DNA from: Longimicrobium sp.
GTDB lineage: Bacteria; Gemmatimonadota; Gemmatimonadetes; Longimicrobiales; Longimicrobiaceae
Assembly: GCA_036389795.1 (NCBI GenBank)
Contig: DASVWD010000241.1
Coordinates: forward strand, 1-42,861
DNA length: 42,861 bases
Direction of reading: 5' to 3'
A program made the position numbers and the translations under genes. Under the pieces are notes generated by a model, which worked only from the letters and a program-made list of their open reading frames with translations, did not search any database and was not told where the DNA came from. This document shows, piece by piece, positions 34,450-42,700 of the stretch; the stretch's first letter is position 1, and each line of letters opens with the position of its first letter.

Positions 34450-37400
34450 TCAGCCGTCACCGACGGCGCCCTCGGCCAGGAGGCGCTCGGCTTCCTCTTC
34501 GGAGAGGCCCTCGATCCACGCGACCAGGGCCTCGTCGTCCACGGGGGCGGGGCCGCGCAGCTCGTCCACCCGCGCCGCCAGGGTGCGCACCGTGGGGTTC
34601 GCGAAGATCGCCCCCACCGCGAGCTTGACCCCCAGCCGGGTCTGCACCCGCCAGACGATGCGCGTGGCCCGCAGCGAGTGCCCGCCCAGGTCGAAGAAGT
34701 CGTCGTCGGCGCCCACCCGCTCCACGTCCAGCACCTCGCGCCAGATCTCCGCCATCACCCGCTCGGTGGGCGTGGCGGGCTCGGCGAAGGGCGCGGCCGA
34801 GACGGCGGCGTCGGCGGCGGGGAGCGCGCGGCGGTCGATCTTCCCCGAGGGCGTGGTGGGGACCCTGTCGACCACGACGAAGGCCGAGGGCACCATGTAC
34901 GCCGGCAGCCGCGCCGACAGCGCCTCGCGCAGCTCCGCCGGCTCCGGCGCCCGGCCGTTCGCGCCCGCCACGTACGCGGCCAGCCAGCGGTCGCCCGCGT
35001 CGTCCCGGCGCACCACCACGGCGGCCTCGGCCACCGCGGGGTGGGCGCGCAGCACCGCCTCCACCTCGCCGATCTCCACGCGGAAGCCGCGCACCTTCAC
35101 CTGGTGGTCCAGGCGGCCCAGGTAGTCCAGCACCCCCGACGCCAGCCAGCGCGCTTTGTCACCCGTGCGGTAGAGCCGCGCGCCCGCCTCGCCCGAGACG
35201 GGGTCGGGGACGAAGCGCTCGGCCGTCATCGCCGGCCGGTCCAGGTAGCCGCGCGCCAGCCCGTCGCCGCCGATGTAGAGCTCGCCGGCCACGCCCTCGG
35301 GCACCGGGCGCATCGCCTCGTCCAGCACGTAGAGCCGCGTGTTGGCCACGGGGACGCCGATCGGCACGGACGCCGCGCCCGGCTCCACCCGGTCCACCAC
35401 GTGCCACGAGGCGTAGGTGGTGCTCTCGGTGGGGCCGTACACGTTCAGGATGCGCCCCGGCGCGCCGTCCCGCAGCACGCGCTCCAGCACCGGGGCCTCC
35501 AGCGCCTCGCCGCCCAGGAGCAGGTGCGCCACGCTGGAGAACGCGTCGGGGACCTCGCCCACCGTCTGCCGGAGCGCCGTGGGGGTGAGGAAGAGCGCGC
35601 TCACCCGCTCCTCGCGCAGCCGCTGGGCCAGCACCGGCGGGGAGAGCAGCTCCTCGCGCTCGAACACCACCAGGCGGCCGCCGGCCAGCAGCGTCCCCCA
35701 GATCTCCCACAGCGACACGTCGAACGACGGCGTGGTCGCCTGCGCCACCACGTCCGTCTCGGAAAGCCGGAGGTAGTCGCTGTCCCGCACCACGCGCACG
35801 ATGCCGCGGTGCACGATGGCGATCCCCTTGGGCGTGCCCGTGGAGCCCGAGGTGTAAAGCACGCACGCCAGCGACTGCGCGAACGCCGGGGCGCCCTCCC
35901 CGTCCGCCAGCGCCTCCGCGGGGTGTCCGGCGAGCCCGGCGAGCGAGACCACGGGGCCGGCGAAGGAGGCGAGCGAAGGGGGGACCTCGCCGCGCACCAC
36001 CAGCGCGGCGGCCCGCGACTGGTCCAGCACCCAGGCCAGCCGCTCGGCCGGGTGGTCGGGGTCCAGCGGCACGTAGGCGCCGCCCGCCTGCAGCACGGCC
36101 AGGAACGCCACCACCATGTCCGCCGAGCGCTCCATCGCCACGCCCACGCGGCTCTCCGGCCCCACGCCGAGCGCGCGGAGCCGCCGCGCCAGCCGGCCCG
36201 CCTCGGCGTCCAGCTCCGCGCAGGTGAGCGAGCGGCGCCGGTCGCGGACGGCCACCGCGCCGGGGGTGCGGCGCGCCTGCTCGCGGAAGAGCGCGTGCAC
36301 CGTGGCCTCGCGCGGGTACGGCGTCGGCGCGCCGCCCAGCGCCACCAGCCGGCGCTCCTCCCCGGGCGGCAGCAGCCGCAGGCGGGAGACCGGCTCGTCC
36401 GGGCGGGCCAGCGCGTCGTCCAGCAGCGTCTCGAAGTGCCCCGCCATCCGGCGCACGGTGGACTCGTCGAACAGGTCCTCGGCCCACTCCCAGATCATCA
36501 CCACCTCGTCGCCCGCCCCCTGCTGCGCCCGCACGATGGCGATCACGTTCAGGTCGAACTTGGCGGACTGGTTCCCCAGCCCCTCCTCGACGTCCAGCGT
36601 GGCCCCGGGGAGCCGCAGCTCGGGGTACGGCGCGTGGTGGAAGCTGAACGCCACCTGGTAGACGGGGAGGTGCCCCAGCGAGCGCTCCGGGTGCACCTCG
36701 GCCACGATGCGGGCGAACGGCACCTCCTCGCGCGCGTACGCCTCCATCGCCTCGCCGCGCACGCGCTCCACCAGCGCGTGGAAGGCGGGGTCGCCGGAGA
36801 GGTCGGCGCGGACCGGGATGGTGTTCACCAGCATCCCGACCAGCTCCTCGGTCTCGCGGGCGTGCCGGTTCGCCACCGCGCTTCCCACGCAGAAGTCCGC
36901 CTCGCCCGTGTAGCGGTGCAGGAGCGCCTCGAACGCCGCGAAGAGCGTCATGAACAGCGTGACCCCCCGGGCGCGGCCGTACGCGTCGGCGCCCGCGTAG
37001 AGCCGCGGCGGCAGCGCGAGCCGCAGCGACCCGCCGCGGGCGGTGAGCTGCGACGGGCGCGGCCGGTCGGCGGGGAGCTCCAGCACCGGCGGCGCGCCCT
37101 CGAGCTTCTCGCGCCACCAGTCGAGCTGCTCGCGCGCCTCGTCCGTCTCCATCCAGGCGCGCTGCCACGCGGCGTAGTCGGCGTACTGGACCCGTGGCTC
37201 GGGGAGCGGCGACGGCAGGCCGCGCAGGAAGGCGGAGTAGAGGGCGACGAGCTCGCGCAGGAAGATCCCGAAGCTCCAGCCGTCGTGCACCAGGTGGTGC
37301 TCCACCACCAGCAGGACGTGCCGGTCGTCGGCCAGCCGGTAGAGCGTCCAGCGCACCAGCGGGAGCGCGGCCAGGTCGAACGGCCGCCGGAACTCCGCCT

Positions 37401-39474
37401 GGAAGCGGCGCCGGAGCTCCGCCTCGCGCTCGTCTTCGGGGAGATGACCGAGATCGGTGACGGGGAGATGGACGGCCCAGGGCGCGTGGATGCGCTGCAC
37501 CGGCGCCCCGTCGGCTTCGGGGAAGGTGGTGCGGAAGATCTCGTGGCGGCGGACGATCTCGCCGAGCGTCCGCTCCAGCGCGGGGACGTCGAGCGCGCCC
37601 GAGACGCGCACCGCCGCCTGGAAGTGGTACGAGAGCGTCCCCGGCACCAGCTGCTGGAAGAACCAGACGGCCTCCTGCCCGATGGAGAGCGGGATCGGCC
37701 CCTCCCGGGGAGCGCGGGGGATCGCGGCCGCCGCCCTTTCCGCCGGGGCCGCGACGCGCCGCGCCAGCTCCGCGACGGTGGGCATGGCGAAGAGGTCGGC
37801 CAGCGACAGCTCCGCGCCCAGCCGCTCGCGCACCCGCGAGGCGATCCGCACCGCGGCGAGGGAGTGGCCTCCCAGGTCGAGGAAGGCGTCGGTGGCGCCC
37901 ACCCGCTCCACGCCCAGCACCTCGGCCCAGATCGCCGCGAGGGCGGCCTCGGCCTCCGTGCGGGGGGCGACGTATTCGCCGCGGGCGGCCGGCGCGGGCG
38001 CGGGGAGCGCGGCGCGGTCCACCTTGCCGTTGGGGAGGCGCGGGAGCGCGGGGAGGAAGACGATGGCGCCCGGCACCATGTAGTCGGGGAGCCGCTCGCC
38101 CACGAAGCGGCGCAGCTCGCCGGGATCGGGCGCCTCGCCGGCGGGGACGACGTACGCCGCCAGGAGCTGCGCGCCCCCCTCGCCGCGCGCCGCCGCCGCC
38201 GCGTCGGCCACCGCAGGGTGGGCCCGGAGCGCCGCCTCCACCTCGCCGGGCTCCACGCGGAAGCCGCGGACCTTCACCTGCTCGTCGGCCCGGCCCAGGA
38301 TCTCCAGCTCGCCGCGCTCGTCCAGGCGCCCCAGGTCGCCGGTGCGGTACATCCGCGCGCCGGGCGCCCCGGCGTGGGGGTCGGGGCGGAAGCGGTCGGC
38401 GGTGAGGGCGGGCGACCCGGCGTACCCGCGCGCGAGCCCGGCGCCCGCGACCCACACCTCCCCCGCCTCGCCGGGGCCGACGGGGTGCAGCCCGGAATCC
38501 AGCAGGTGCACCGCCTTCCCCGGCAGCGGGCGGCCGACGCTCACCGGCCCCTCGCCTGGCGTCAGCTCGCCGCCGGTGGAGTAGGTGGTGTCTTCGGAGG
38601 GGCCGTAGAAGTGCATCACCCGGCACGACCGCCCCAGCGCACGCAGGCGCTCCGCGACGTCGGGCGCCATCGCCTCGCCGCCGACGGCCAGGGTGCGCAG
38701 CGTGGGCGGCAGGCGCCCGGCGCCGAGCAGCTCCCCCGCGGCGGAGGTGATCACGAAGGCGGCCGTCACCGGCTCGACCTCCCCCGCCAGGGCCAGCACG
38801 TTATCCACCAGCGCCACCGTGCCGCCCGACGCCAGCGGTCCGAAGAGCTCGGGGATGGAGGCGTCGAAGCAGACCGACGACGCGGCGAGCATGGTCTCCC
38901 GCTCGCCAGCCGGGTAGAAGCGCTCGAACCAGCGCAGGAGGTGCACGGCGCTCCTGTGCTCGATCTGCACCCCCTTGGGCCGGCCCGTGGAGCCCGAGGT
39001 GTAGATGACGTACGCCAGGTTCTCCGGATGCACTGCCGCGTCCGGCCGCGCCGCGGGCAGCCTGTCGATCTCCTCCCGCTCCGCGTCGATCCGGACGATC
39101 TCCCCCGTGTAGCCAGCGACCGATCCCGCCCGCGCCGCGTCCGTCACCAGCACCGGCGCGCGCGTGTCGGCCAGCATGTAGGCGATGCGCTCGGGCGGGT
39201 AGGCAGGGTCGAGGGGGAGGTACGCGCCGCCCGCCTTGAGCACCGCGAAGATGGCGACCAGCAGGTCCGCCGTCCTCGGCAGCAGCACCCCGACGGGCAC
39301 CTCCGGCCCCACGCCCAGCGCGCGCAGCCGGTGCGCCAACCGGTTGGCGCGCTGGTCCAGCTCCGCGTAAGTGAGCTGCTCCCCGCGGCAGCGCACGGCG
39401 GGCCGGTGAGGCGTGGCGTCCGCCTGCCGCTCGAAGAGGCGGTGGATGCAGGCGGCGGAGAGGTCGTCGGTCAT
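34450..39474 (-). CDS. Dimodular NRPS, A-T-C-A-T (NRPS-2)
   Basis: 1674 residues and the same architecture as NRPS-1. A1 (about 1-500; YVIYTSGSTGRPKGV, PNGKVDR), T1 with Ser538 in LGGHSL, a C domain (about 590-1020) with an intact HHLVHDG motif, A2 (about 1060-1560), T2 with Ser1600, and the tail VAWIEGLSEEEAERLLAEG. GrsA-aligned pockets: A1 D-A-P-F-A-G-F-T-Y and A2 D-V-W-F-L-G-V-T-Y (A2 hydrophobic-looking). It lacks epimerase, thioesterase and reductase domains. Its first residues (TDDLSAACIHRLFERQA) closely match those of NRPS-1, so the two genes arose by duplication. It lies 208 bp after the aminotransferase gene, in the same direction, and is probably co-transcribed with it. Confidence 0.95.
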   Translation of the reverse strand: MTDDLSAACIHRLFERQADATPHRPAVRCRGEQLTYAELDQRANRLAHRLRALGVGPEVPVGVLLPRTADLLVAIFAVLKAGGAYLPLDPAYPPERIAYMLADTRAPVLVTDAARAGSVAGYTGEIVRIDAEREEIDRLPAARPDAAVHPENLAYVIYTSGSTGRPKGVQIEHRSAVHLLRWFERFYPAGERETMLAASSVCFDASIPELFGPLASGGTVALVDNVLALAGEVEPVTAAFVITSAAGELLGAGRLPPTLRTLAVGGEAMAPDVAERLRALGRSCRVMHFYGPSEDTTYSTGGELTPGEGPVSVGRPLPGKAVHLLDSGLHPVGPGEAGEVWVAGAGLARGYAGSPALTADRFRPDPHAGAPGARMYRTGDLGRLDERGELEILGRADEQVKVRGFRVEPGEVEAALRAHPAVADAAAAARGEGGAQLLAAYVVPAGEAPDPGELRRFVGERLPDYMVPGAIVFLPALPRLPNGKVDRAALPAPAPAARGEYVAPRTEAEAALAAIWAEVLGVERVGATDAFLDLGGHSLAAVRIASRVRERLGAELSLADLFAMPTVAELARRVAAPAERAAAAIPRAPREGPIPLSIGQEAVWFFQQLVPGTLSYHFQAAVRVSGALDVPALERTLGEIVRRHEIFRTTFPEADGAPVQRIHAPWAVHLPVTDLGHLPEDEREAELRRRFQAEFRRPFDLAALPLVRWTLYRLADDRHVLLVVEHHLVHDGWSFGIFLRELVALYSAFLRGLPSPLPEPRVQYADYAAWQRAWMETDEAREQLDWWREKLEGAPPVLELPADRPRPSQLTARGGSLRLALPPRLYAGADAYGRARGVTLFMTLFAAFEALLHRYTGEADFCVGSAVANRHARETEELVGMLVNTIPVRADLSGDPAFHALVERVRGEAMEAYAREEVPFARIVAEVHPERSLGHLPVYQVAFSFHHAPYPELRLPGATLDVEEGLGNQSAKFDLNVIAIVRAQQGAGDEVVMIWEWAEDLFDESTVRRMAGHFETLLDDALARPDEPVSRLRLLPPGEERRLVALGGAPTPYPREATVHALFREQARRTPGAVAVRDRRRSLTCAELDAEAGRLARRLRALGVGPESRVGVAMERSADMVVAFLAVLQAGGAYVPLDPDHPAERLAWVLDQSRAAALVVRGEVPPSLASFAGPVVSLAGLAGHPAEALADGEGAPAFAQSLACVLYTSGSTGTPKGIAIVHRGIVRVVRDSDYLRLSETDVVAQATTPSFDVSLWEIWGTLLAGGRLVVFEREELLSPPVLAQRLREERVSALFLTPTALRQTVGEVPDAFSSVAHLLLGGEALEAPVLERVLRDGAPGRILNVYGPTESTTYASWHVVDRVEPGAASVPIGVPVANTRLYVLDEAMRPVPEGVAGELYIGGDGLARGYLDRPAMTAERFVPDPVSGEAGARLYRTGDKARWLASGVLDYLGRLDHQVKVRGFRVEIGEVEAVLRAHPAVAEAAVVVRRDDAGDRWLAAYVAGANGRAPEPAELREALSARLPAYMVPSAFVVVDRVPTTPSGKIDRRALPAADAAVSAAPFAEPATPTERVMAEIWREVLDVERVGADDDFFDLGGHSLRATRIVWRVQTRLGVKLAVGAIFANPTVRTLAARVDELRGPAPVDDEALVAWIEGLSEEEAERLLAEGAVGDG

Positions 39475-39519
39475 CTCGAAGACGGCAGGAGGACGACGGG
39501 AAGAAAACCGCGGAACTGC

Positions 39520-39549
39520 AGGGTACAGGGGACAGGGTACAGGGGACAG
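39520..39549. repeat. 14-bp tandem repeat
   Basis: AGGGTACAGGGGAC repeated twice in the gap between the aminotransferase and NRPS-2. Same style as the other intergenic arrays but with a longer unit. Confidence 0.8.
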
Positions 39550-39588
39550 CCGACCACAACGCGCCGCCCCCGCACCGATTCGTCATGT

Positions 39589-39645
39589 CCACCCTCTCCC
39601 GAAGTCGGGAGAGGGTTGCCGCTCTAAGGCGGCGGGTGAGGGCCC
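39589..39645. repeat. Dispersed 57-bp palindromic element, copy 2
   Basis: Matches 1857-1913 with one mismatch. It lies about 40 bp past the stop of the aminotransferase gene on minus. Confidence 0.85.
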
Positions 39646-39681
39646 TCGCGGCCGCGCGGACGCTCGTCCGCGGAGCGAGCC

Positions 39682-40926
39682 CTACCCCACCGCCTCGCGC
39701 ACCACGCGCCCCAGCCGCGCGATCCCCTCCTCGATCTGCGCGACCGTGGGGTGCGAGAAGTTGAGCCGCATGGCGCTGGCCCCGGCGCGGCCCCCGTCCA
39801 CGGCGAAGGCGCTCCCGGGGACGTAGGCCACGCCCTCCGCCTCCAGCGCCACGCGCAGCAGCGCGGTGGTGTCGACCTCGCCGGGAAGCTCCACCCACAC
39901 CAGCGCCCCGTGCCGCGGCACGCTCCAGCGCGTCCCCGCGGGGAAGTGGCGCTCCAGCGCGGCGATCATGGTGTCGCGCCGCAGGCGGTACGCCGCGCGC
40001 ACCGTCTCCAGGTGCACCCCGAAGCGCCCGGAGGCCAGGTACTCCGACACCAGCCCCTGCGCGAAGGTGGAGGTGTCGATGTCGCTGCCGTCCTTGGCGC
40101 TGGCCAGCACGTCCATCATCTCCTCCGGCGCCACCAGCCAGCCCACGCGGAAGCCCGGCGCCATCACCTTGGAGAGCGAGCCCACGTAGAAGATCCCGCG
40201 CTCCTCCATCGCCCTGAGCGGCGGGAGCGGGCGGTCGTAGTGCAGCAGCCCGTAGGCGTCGTCCTCGATCACCCGCACGCCGAAGCGGCGCGCCAGCCGC
40301 ACCAGCCGCGCGCGCTTCTCCAGGCTCACGCTCACCCCCAGCGGGTTGTGCCCGTCGGTGATGCAGTAGACGAACGCCGGCCGCTCGCCCTCCTCCAGCA
40401 GCGCCTCCACCGCGTCCACGTCCATCCCCGTCTCCAGGTCGCTCTCCACCGCCAGCACGCGGGGGCGGAAGGGCTCGATCACCTGGCGGAAGCCCATGTA
40501 GACGCGCCGCTCGCAGACGATCGTCCCCCCCGGCTCCAGGAAGAGCCGCGCCAGGATGGAGAGCGCCTGCTGCGCGCCGGTGGTGAGGAACACCTGCTCG
40601 GGGCGGCAGCGCACCCCGCGCCCGGCCATGAGCGCCGCCACCTGCTCGCGCAGGCGCCGCGGGGGGGTGCGGTACTGGAGCGCGCCCGGGTCCGACGCCA
40701 GCACCCGCTCCGCCGCGCGCGCCCACTCCTCCACCGGGAACAGGTCGGGCGCCGGCAGCCCCAGCGCGAAGGAGATCACCCCGGGGCGCGCCATCAGCCC
40801 CATCATCTCCCCGATGACGGAGGGACGCAGGTCGTGCGTCCAGGCGGCCAGCTCGGGCGCCGGGGCGAAGGGAACCGCGCCGGAGTCCGGCGGCGGGAGG
40901 AGGACGGAGGTGTCGTGGACCGTCAT
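39682..40926 (-). CDS. PLP-dependent class I/II aminotransferase (LysN/KAT-like)
   Basis: 414 residues. The fold-type I aminotransferase pattern is complete: ISFALGLPAPDLFP (51-64), FLTTGAQQALSIL (113-125), NPLG (194-197) where most relatives have NPTG, the cofactor Asp in IEDDAYG (220-226), and the Schiff-base Lys253 in GSLSKVMAPGFRVGW. This is the 2-aminoadipate/multi-substrate branch also used as the C-terminal half of MocR regulators, but here without a DNA-binding domain. ATG 40926 has GAGAGG upstream. It comes first in the presumed aminotransferase-NRPS operon, so it may supply or modify an amino acid for the synthetases; a housekeeping role cannot be excluded. Confidence 0.88.
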   Translation of the reverse strand: MTVHDTSVLLPPPDSGAVPFAPAPELAAWTHDLRPSVIGEMMGLMARPGVISFALGLPAPDLFPVEEWARAAERVLASDPGALQYRTPPRRLREQVAALMAGRGVRCRPEQVFLTTGAQQALSILARLFLEPGGTIVCERRVYMGFRQVIEPFRPRVLAVESDLETGMDVDAVEALLEEGERPAFVYCITDGHNPLGVSVSLEKRARLVRLARRFGVRVIEDDAYGLLHYDRPLPPLRAMEERGIFYVGSLSKVMAPGFRVGWLVAPEEMMDVLASAKDGSDIDTSTFAQGLVSEYLASGRFGVHLETVRAAYRLRRDTMIAALERHFPAGTRWSVPRHGALVWVELPGEVDTTALLRVALEAEGVAYVPGSAFAVDGGRAGASAMRLNFSHPTVAQIEEGIARLGRVVREAVG

Positions 40927-41350
40927 GCGCACCTCTCCAGACCGCGGGAGGCGGCGGGGGTCGAGGGCGGGAAAGTGCCGCGGGCGGAGGGCGGGACCGG
41001 CCGGCGGAACGCCAGGACGGAGCGGCCACCGCGCGGACGCGAACGATAACAGCGCGCTCGTATCTGATGCAACCCGTTCGCGGAATCTGTTACGGCGAGG
41101 ACGGTTGGGAGTGCGTGAGTGCGAGAGTGCGAAAGTGCGAGAGTGCGTGAGTGCGTAGGGTCGAGGCATGCCTCGACCGGCAGGGCTGGCTGGACGCGCC
41201 GAGCCTGCGGAACGCACCGAATCCAGTCCGCGCAGGCGGACTTCGCGCCGTTGCAGCGGGTGGTTTCAACCACCCGTATATCAACCACCCCCGCCGCACG
41301 TGGACGGAGTGGTCGAAACGCTGGACAGCGGGCGCGGGGGGAGTTAGGTT
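40927..41350. other. Divergent intergenic region with repeats
   Basis: No gene in 424 bp between the divergent aminotransferase and regulator genes. It contains the octamer array (41109-41156), the palindrome GGTCGAGGCATGCCTCGACC (41159-41178) and two small hairpins, AGTCCGC/GCGGACT near 41240 and GGGTGGTTTCAACCACCC near 41270. Promoters for both directions should lie here; the regulator beside it may bind within it. Confidence 0.65.
41109..41156. repeat. Octamer tandem array (GAGTGCGT/GAGTGCGA)
   Basis: Six 8-bp units varying only at the first and last base. Unlike most arrays here it lies upstream of genes on both sides. Confidence 0.9.
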
Positions 41351-42364
41351 GTGTACGTCTCGCGTATGACGCGAGCGGCCACGAATCCTGATTCACCCGA
41401 CGAAACCAGACACGCGATGCAACCCGTAGCCCGCCCGCTGCTGGTGCTCCACTCCGACAACATCTTCAAGGAGCGGCTGCGCCGGATCGGAAATCAGCGC
41501 TTCAAGAGCCAGTTCGTGAACGACTGGGACGGGCTGCGAGTGGCGCTAAAAGAGTCGCCGCCCGCCGCCCTCGTCGTCGTCGACCCGTACACGCACAGCT
41601 ACGGCACCGAGGCCGAGCTGGCGCCCGAGCTGCGCTCCATGCTGTGGGAGTTCCCCACCGCCACGGTGATCGCCGCGCTGGAGGTCAAGCGCGGCCGGAT
41701 GCGCGACCTGCGCACGCTGGGCGAGTGGGGGGTCAAGGAGGTGATCGCCCTCGACGAGGAAGACACCCTGGAGGCCATCTCGCGCCGGCTGCGCTCCGCG
41801 CAGGGGCGGCCCCTGCAGAGCCTGCTGGAGCGCTCGCTGCCGGCCACGCTGTCGGGGCGCGCGCGCACGCTGCTGATGGCCGCCGCCGAGGTGGTGGCCG
41901 AGGGCGGCCACGGGCGCGACCTGGCGGCGTCGCTCCGGCTGTCGGAGCGCACCCTGCTGCGCTGGGCCGAGCAGGCCGACCTGCCGCCGCCGCGCCGGAT
42001 CCTGGCGTGGATGCGCGTGCTGCTCGCCTGCGAGCTGCTGGACGACCCCGGCCAGACGGTGCTCTCGGTGGCCTACACCTGCGGCTACGCCTCGGACAGC
42101 TCGCTGCGCCGGGCGGTGCAGGAGTTCACCGACGTGCTGCTCACGGAGCTGCGCAAGCAGGGCGCCTTCGCCACCGCCTCGGAGAAGTTCCTGGCGGAGC
42201 TGGAGGAGACGCGCGAGCAGGGCCGCGCCCGCCGCAAGGCCGAGCGCGCCGCCGGCGGCGCCGAGCGTCCCGAGCGCCCCGCCCGGCGTGCCGAGCGCGA
42301 TGCCGGGACCGAGCGTGCCGGGACAGGGCGTGCCGCGCGCGCCAGGCCCGCGATCATGAACTGA
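41351..42364 (+). CDS. AraC-type regulator with receiver-like N-terminus
   Basis: 337 residues. Residues about 28-145 look like a response-regulator-like fold (RPLLVLHSDNIFKERL, then ALVVVDPY with Asp78, then VIAALEVKRG, then GVKEVIAL). Several usual receiver residues are missing, so phosphorylation is doubtful. Residues about 170-265 are an AraC-type double helix-turn-helix (DLAASLRLSERTLLRWAEQA; VLSVAYTCGYASDSSLRRAV). The last 50 residues are a low-complexity Arg/Ala/Glu-rich tail (GGAERPERPARRAERD). GTG 41351 has GGGGGAG seven bases before it; ATG at 41366 is the alternative. It diverges from the aminotransferase-NRPS genes and is the natural candidate for their regulator. Confidence 0.75.
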   Translation: MYVSRMTRAATNPDSPDETRHAMQPVARPLLVLHSDNIFKERLRRIGNQRFKSQFVNDWDGLRVALKESPPAALVVVDPYTHSYGTEAELAPELRSMLWEFPTATVIAALEVKRGRMRDLRTLGEWGVKEVIALDEEDTLEAISRRLRSAQGRPLQSLLERSLPATLSGRARTLLMAAAEVVAEGGHGRDLAASLRLSERTLLRWAEQADLPPPRRILAWMRVLLACELLDDPGQTVLSVAYTCGYASDSSLRRAVQEFTDVLLTELRKQGAFATASEKFLAELEETREQGRARRKAERAAGGAERPERPARRAERDAGTERAGTGRAARARPAIMN

Positions 42365-42392
42365 CCGCCGGCGATCCGCGCCGCGACGCCAC

Positions 42393-42424
42393 GACAGGCC
42401 CGGGCTCCCCAGCCCGGGCCTGTC
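42393..42424 (+). terminator. Terminator hairpin after the regulator
   Basis: Perfect 14-bp stem GACAGGCCCGGGCT / AGCCCGGGCCTGTC with a CCCC loop, followed by GCTTTGC, 28 bp past the stop codon. Confidence 0.85.
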
Positions 42425-42441
42425 GCTTTGCATCGGGGGAG

Positions 42442-42466
42442 AAGTACGAGAGTACGGAAGTACGAG
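42442..42466. repeat. Short array of AAGTACG units
   Basis: AAGTACGAG, AGTACGG and AAGTACGAGG in tandem. It is the inverse complement of the longer CGTACTTC array at 42601-42700, so the two can pair across 130 bp. Confidence 0.8.
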
Positions 42467-42491
42467 GAATCGCTCGGCGCGCTTCGATCCA

Positions 42492-42559
42492 GCATCGGTG
42501 CGGCCCACGGGTGGGTGCCCCCTCCCCGGCTCTCCCCCGCTGCGCGGGCGGGGGAGAAC
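42492..42559 (+). repeat. Dispersed element B, copy 2
   Basis: Partner of 4625-4692 in the opposite orientation: GCATCGGTGCGGC, GGTGCCCCCTCCCCGG and CCCCCGCTGCGCGGGCGGGGG. Confidence 0.8.
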
Positions 42560-42600
42560 ATATCGCGGGAGCAGGATTCGGAGCCGGACCCGAGCAGTTC

Positions 42601-42700
42601 CGTACTTCCGTACTTCCGTACTTCCGTACTTCCGTACTTCCGTACTTCCGTACTTCCGTACTTCCGTACTTTCGCACTTCGCACCCCGCACTTCGCACTT
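42601..42700. repeat. Octamer array (CGTACTTC x8) then heptamers
   Basis: Eight perfect CGTACTTC units followed by CGTACTTT and CGCACTTCGCAC. The longest tandem array in the window. The remaining 160 bp to the window end hold no recognisable gene. Confidence 0.92.

Noticed and set aside
29087-39474. A single four-module NRPS assembly line making a tetrapeptide
   Set aside because: NRPS-1 starts with an A domain and neither protein offers a C domain to join the T2 of one to the A1 of the other, so a linear four-module reading is not supported by the domains present.
34435-39627. A 1730-codon plus-strand open frame opposite NRPS-2
   Set aside because: Same reasoning: antisense shadow of an NRPS gene with all its motifs on the minus strand.
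42601-42700. CRISPR array
   Set aside because: Units are 8 bp and contiguous with no spacers, and there are no cas genes.
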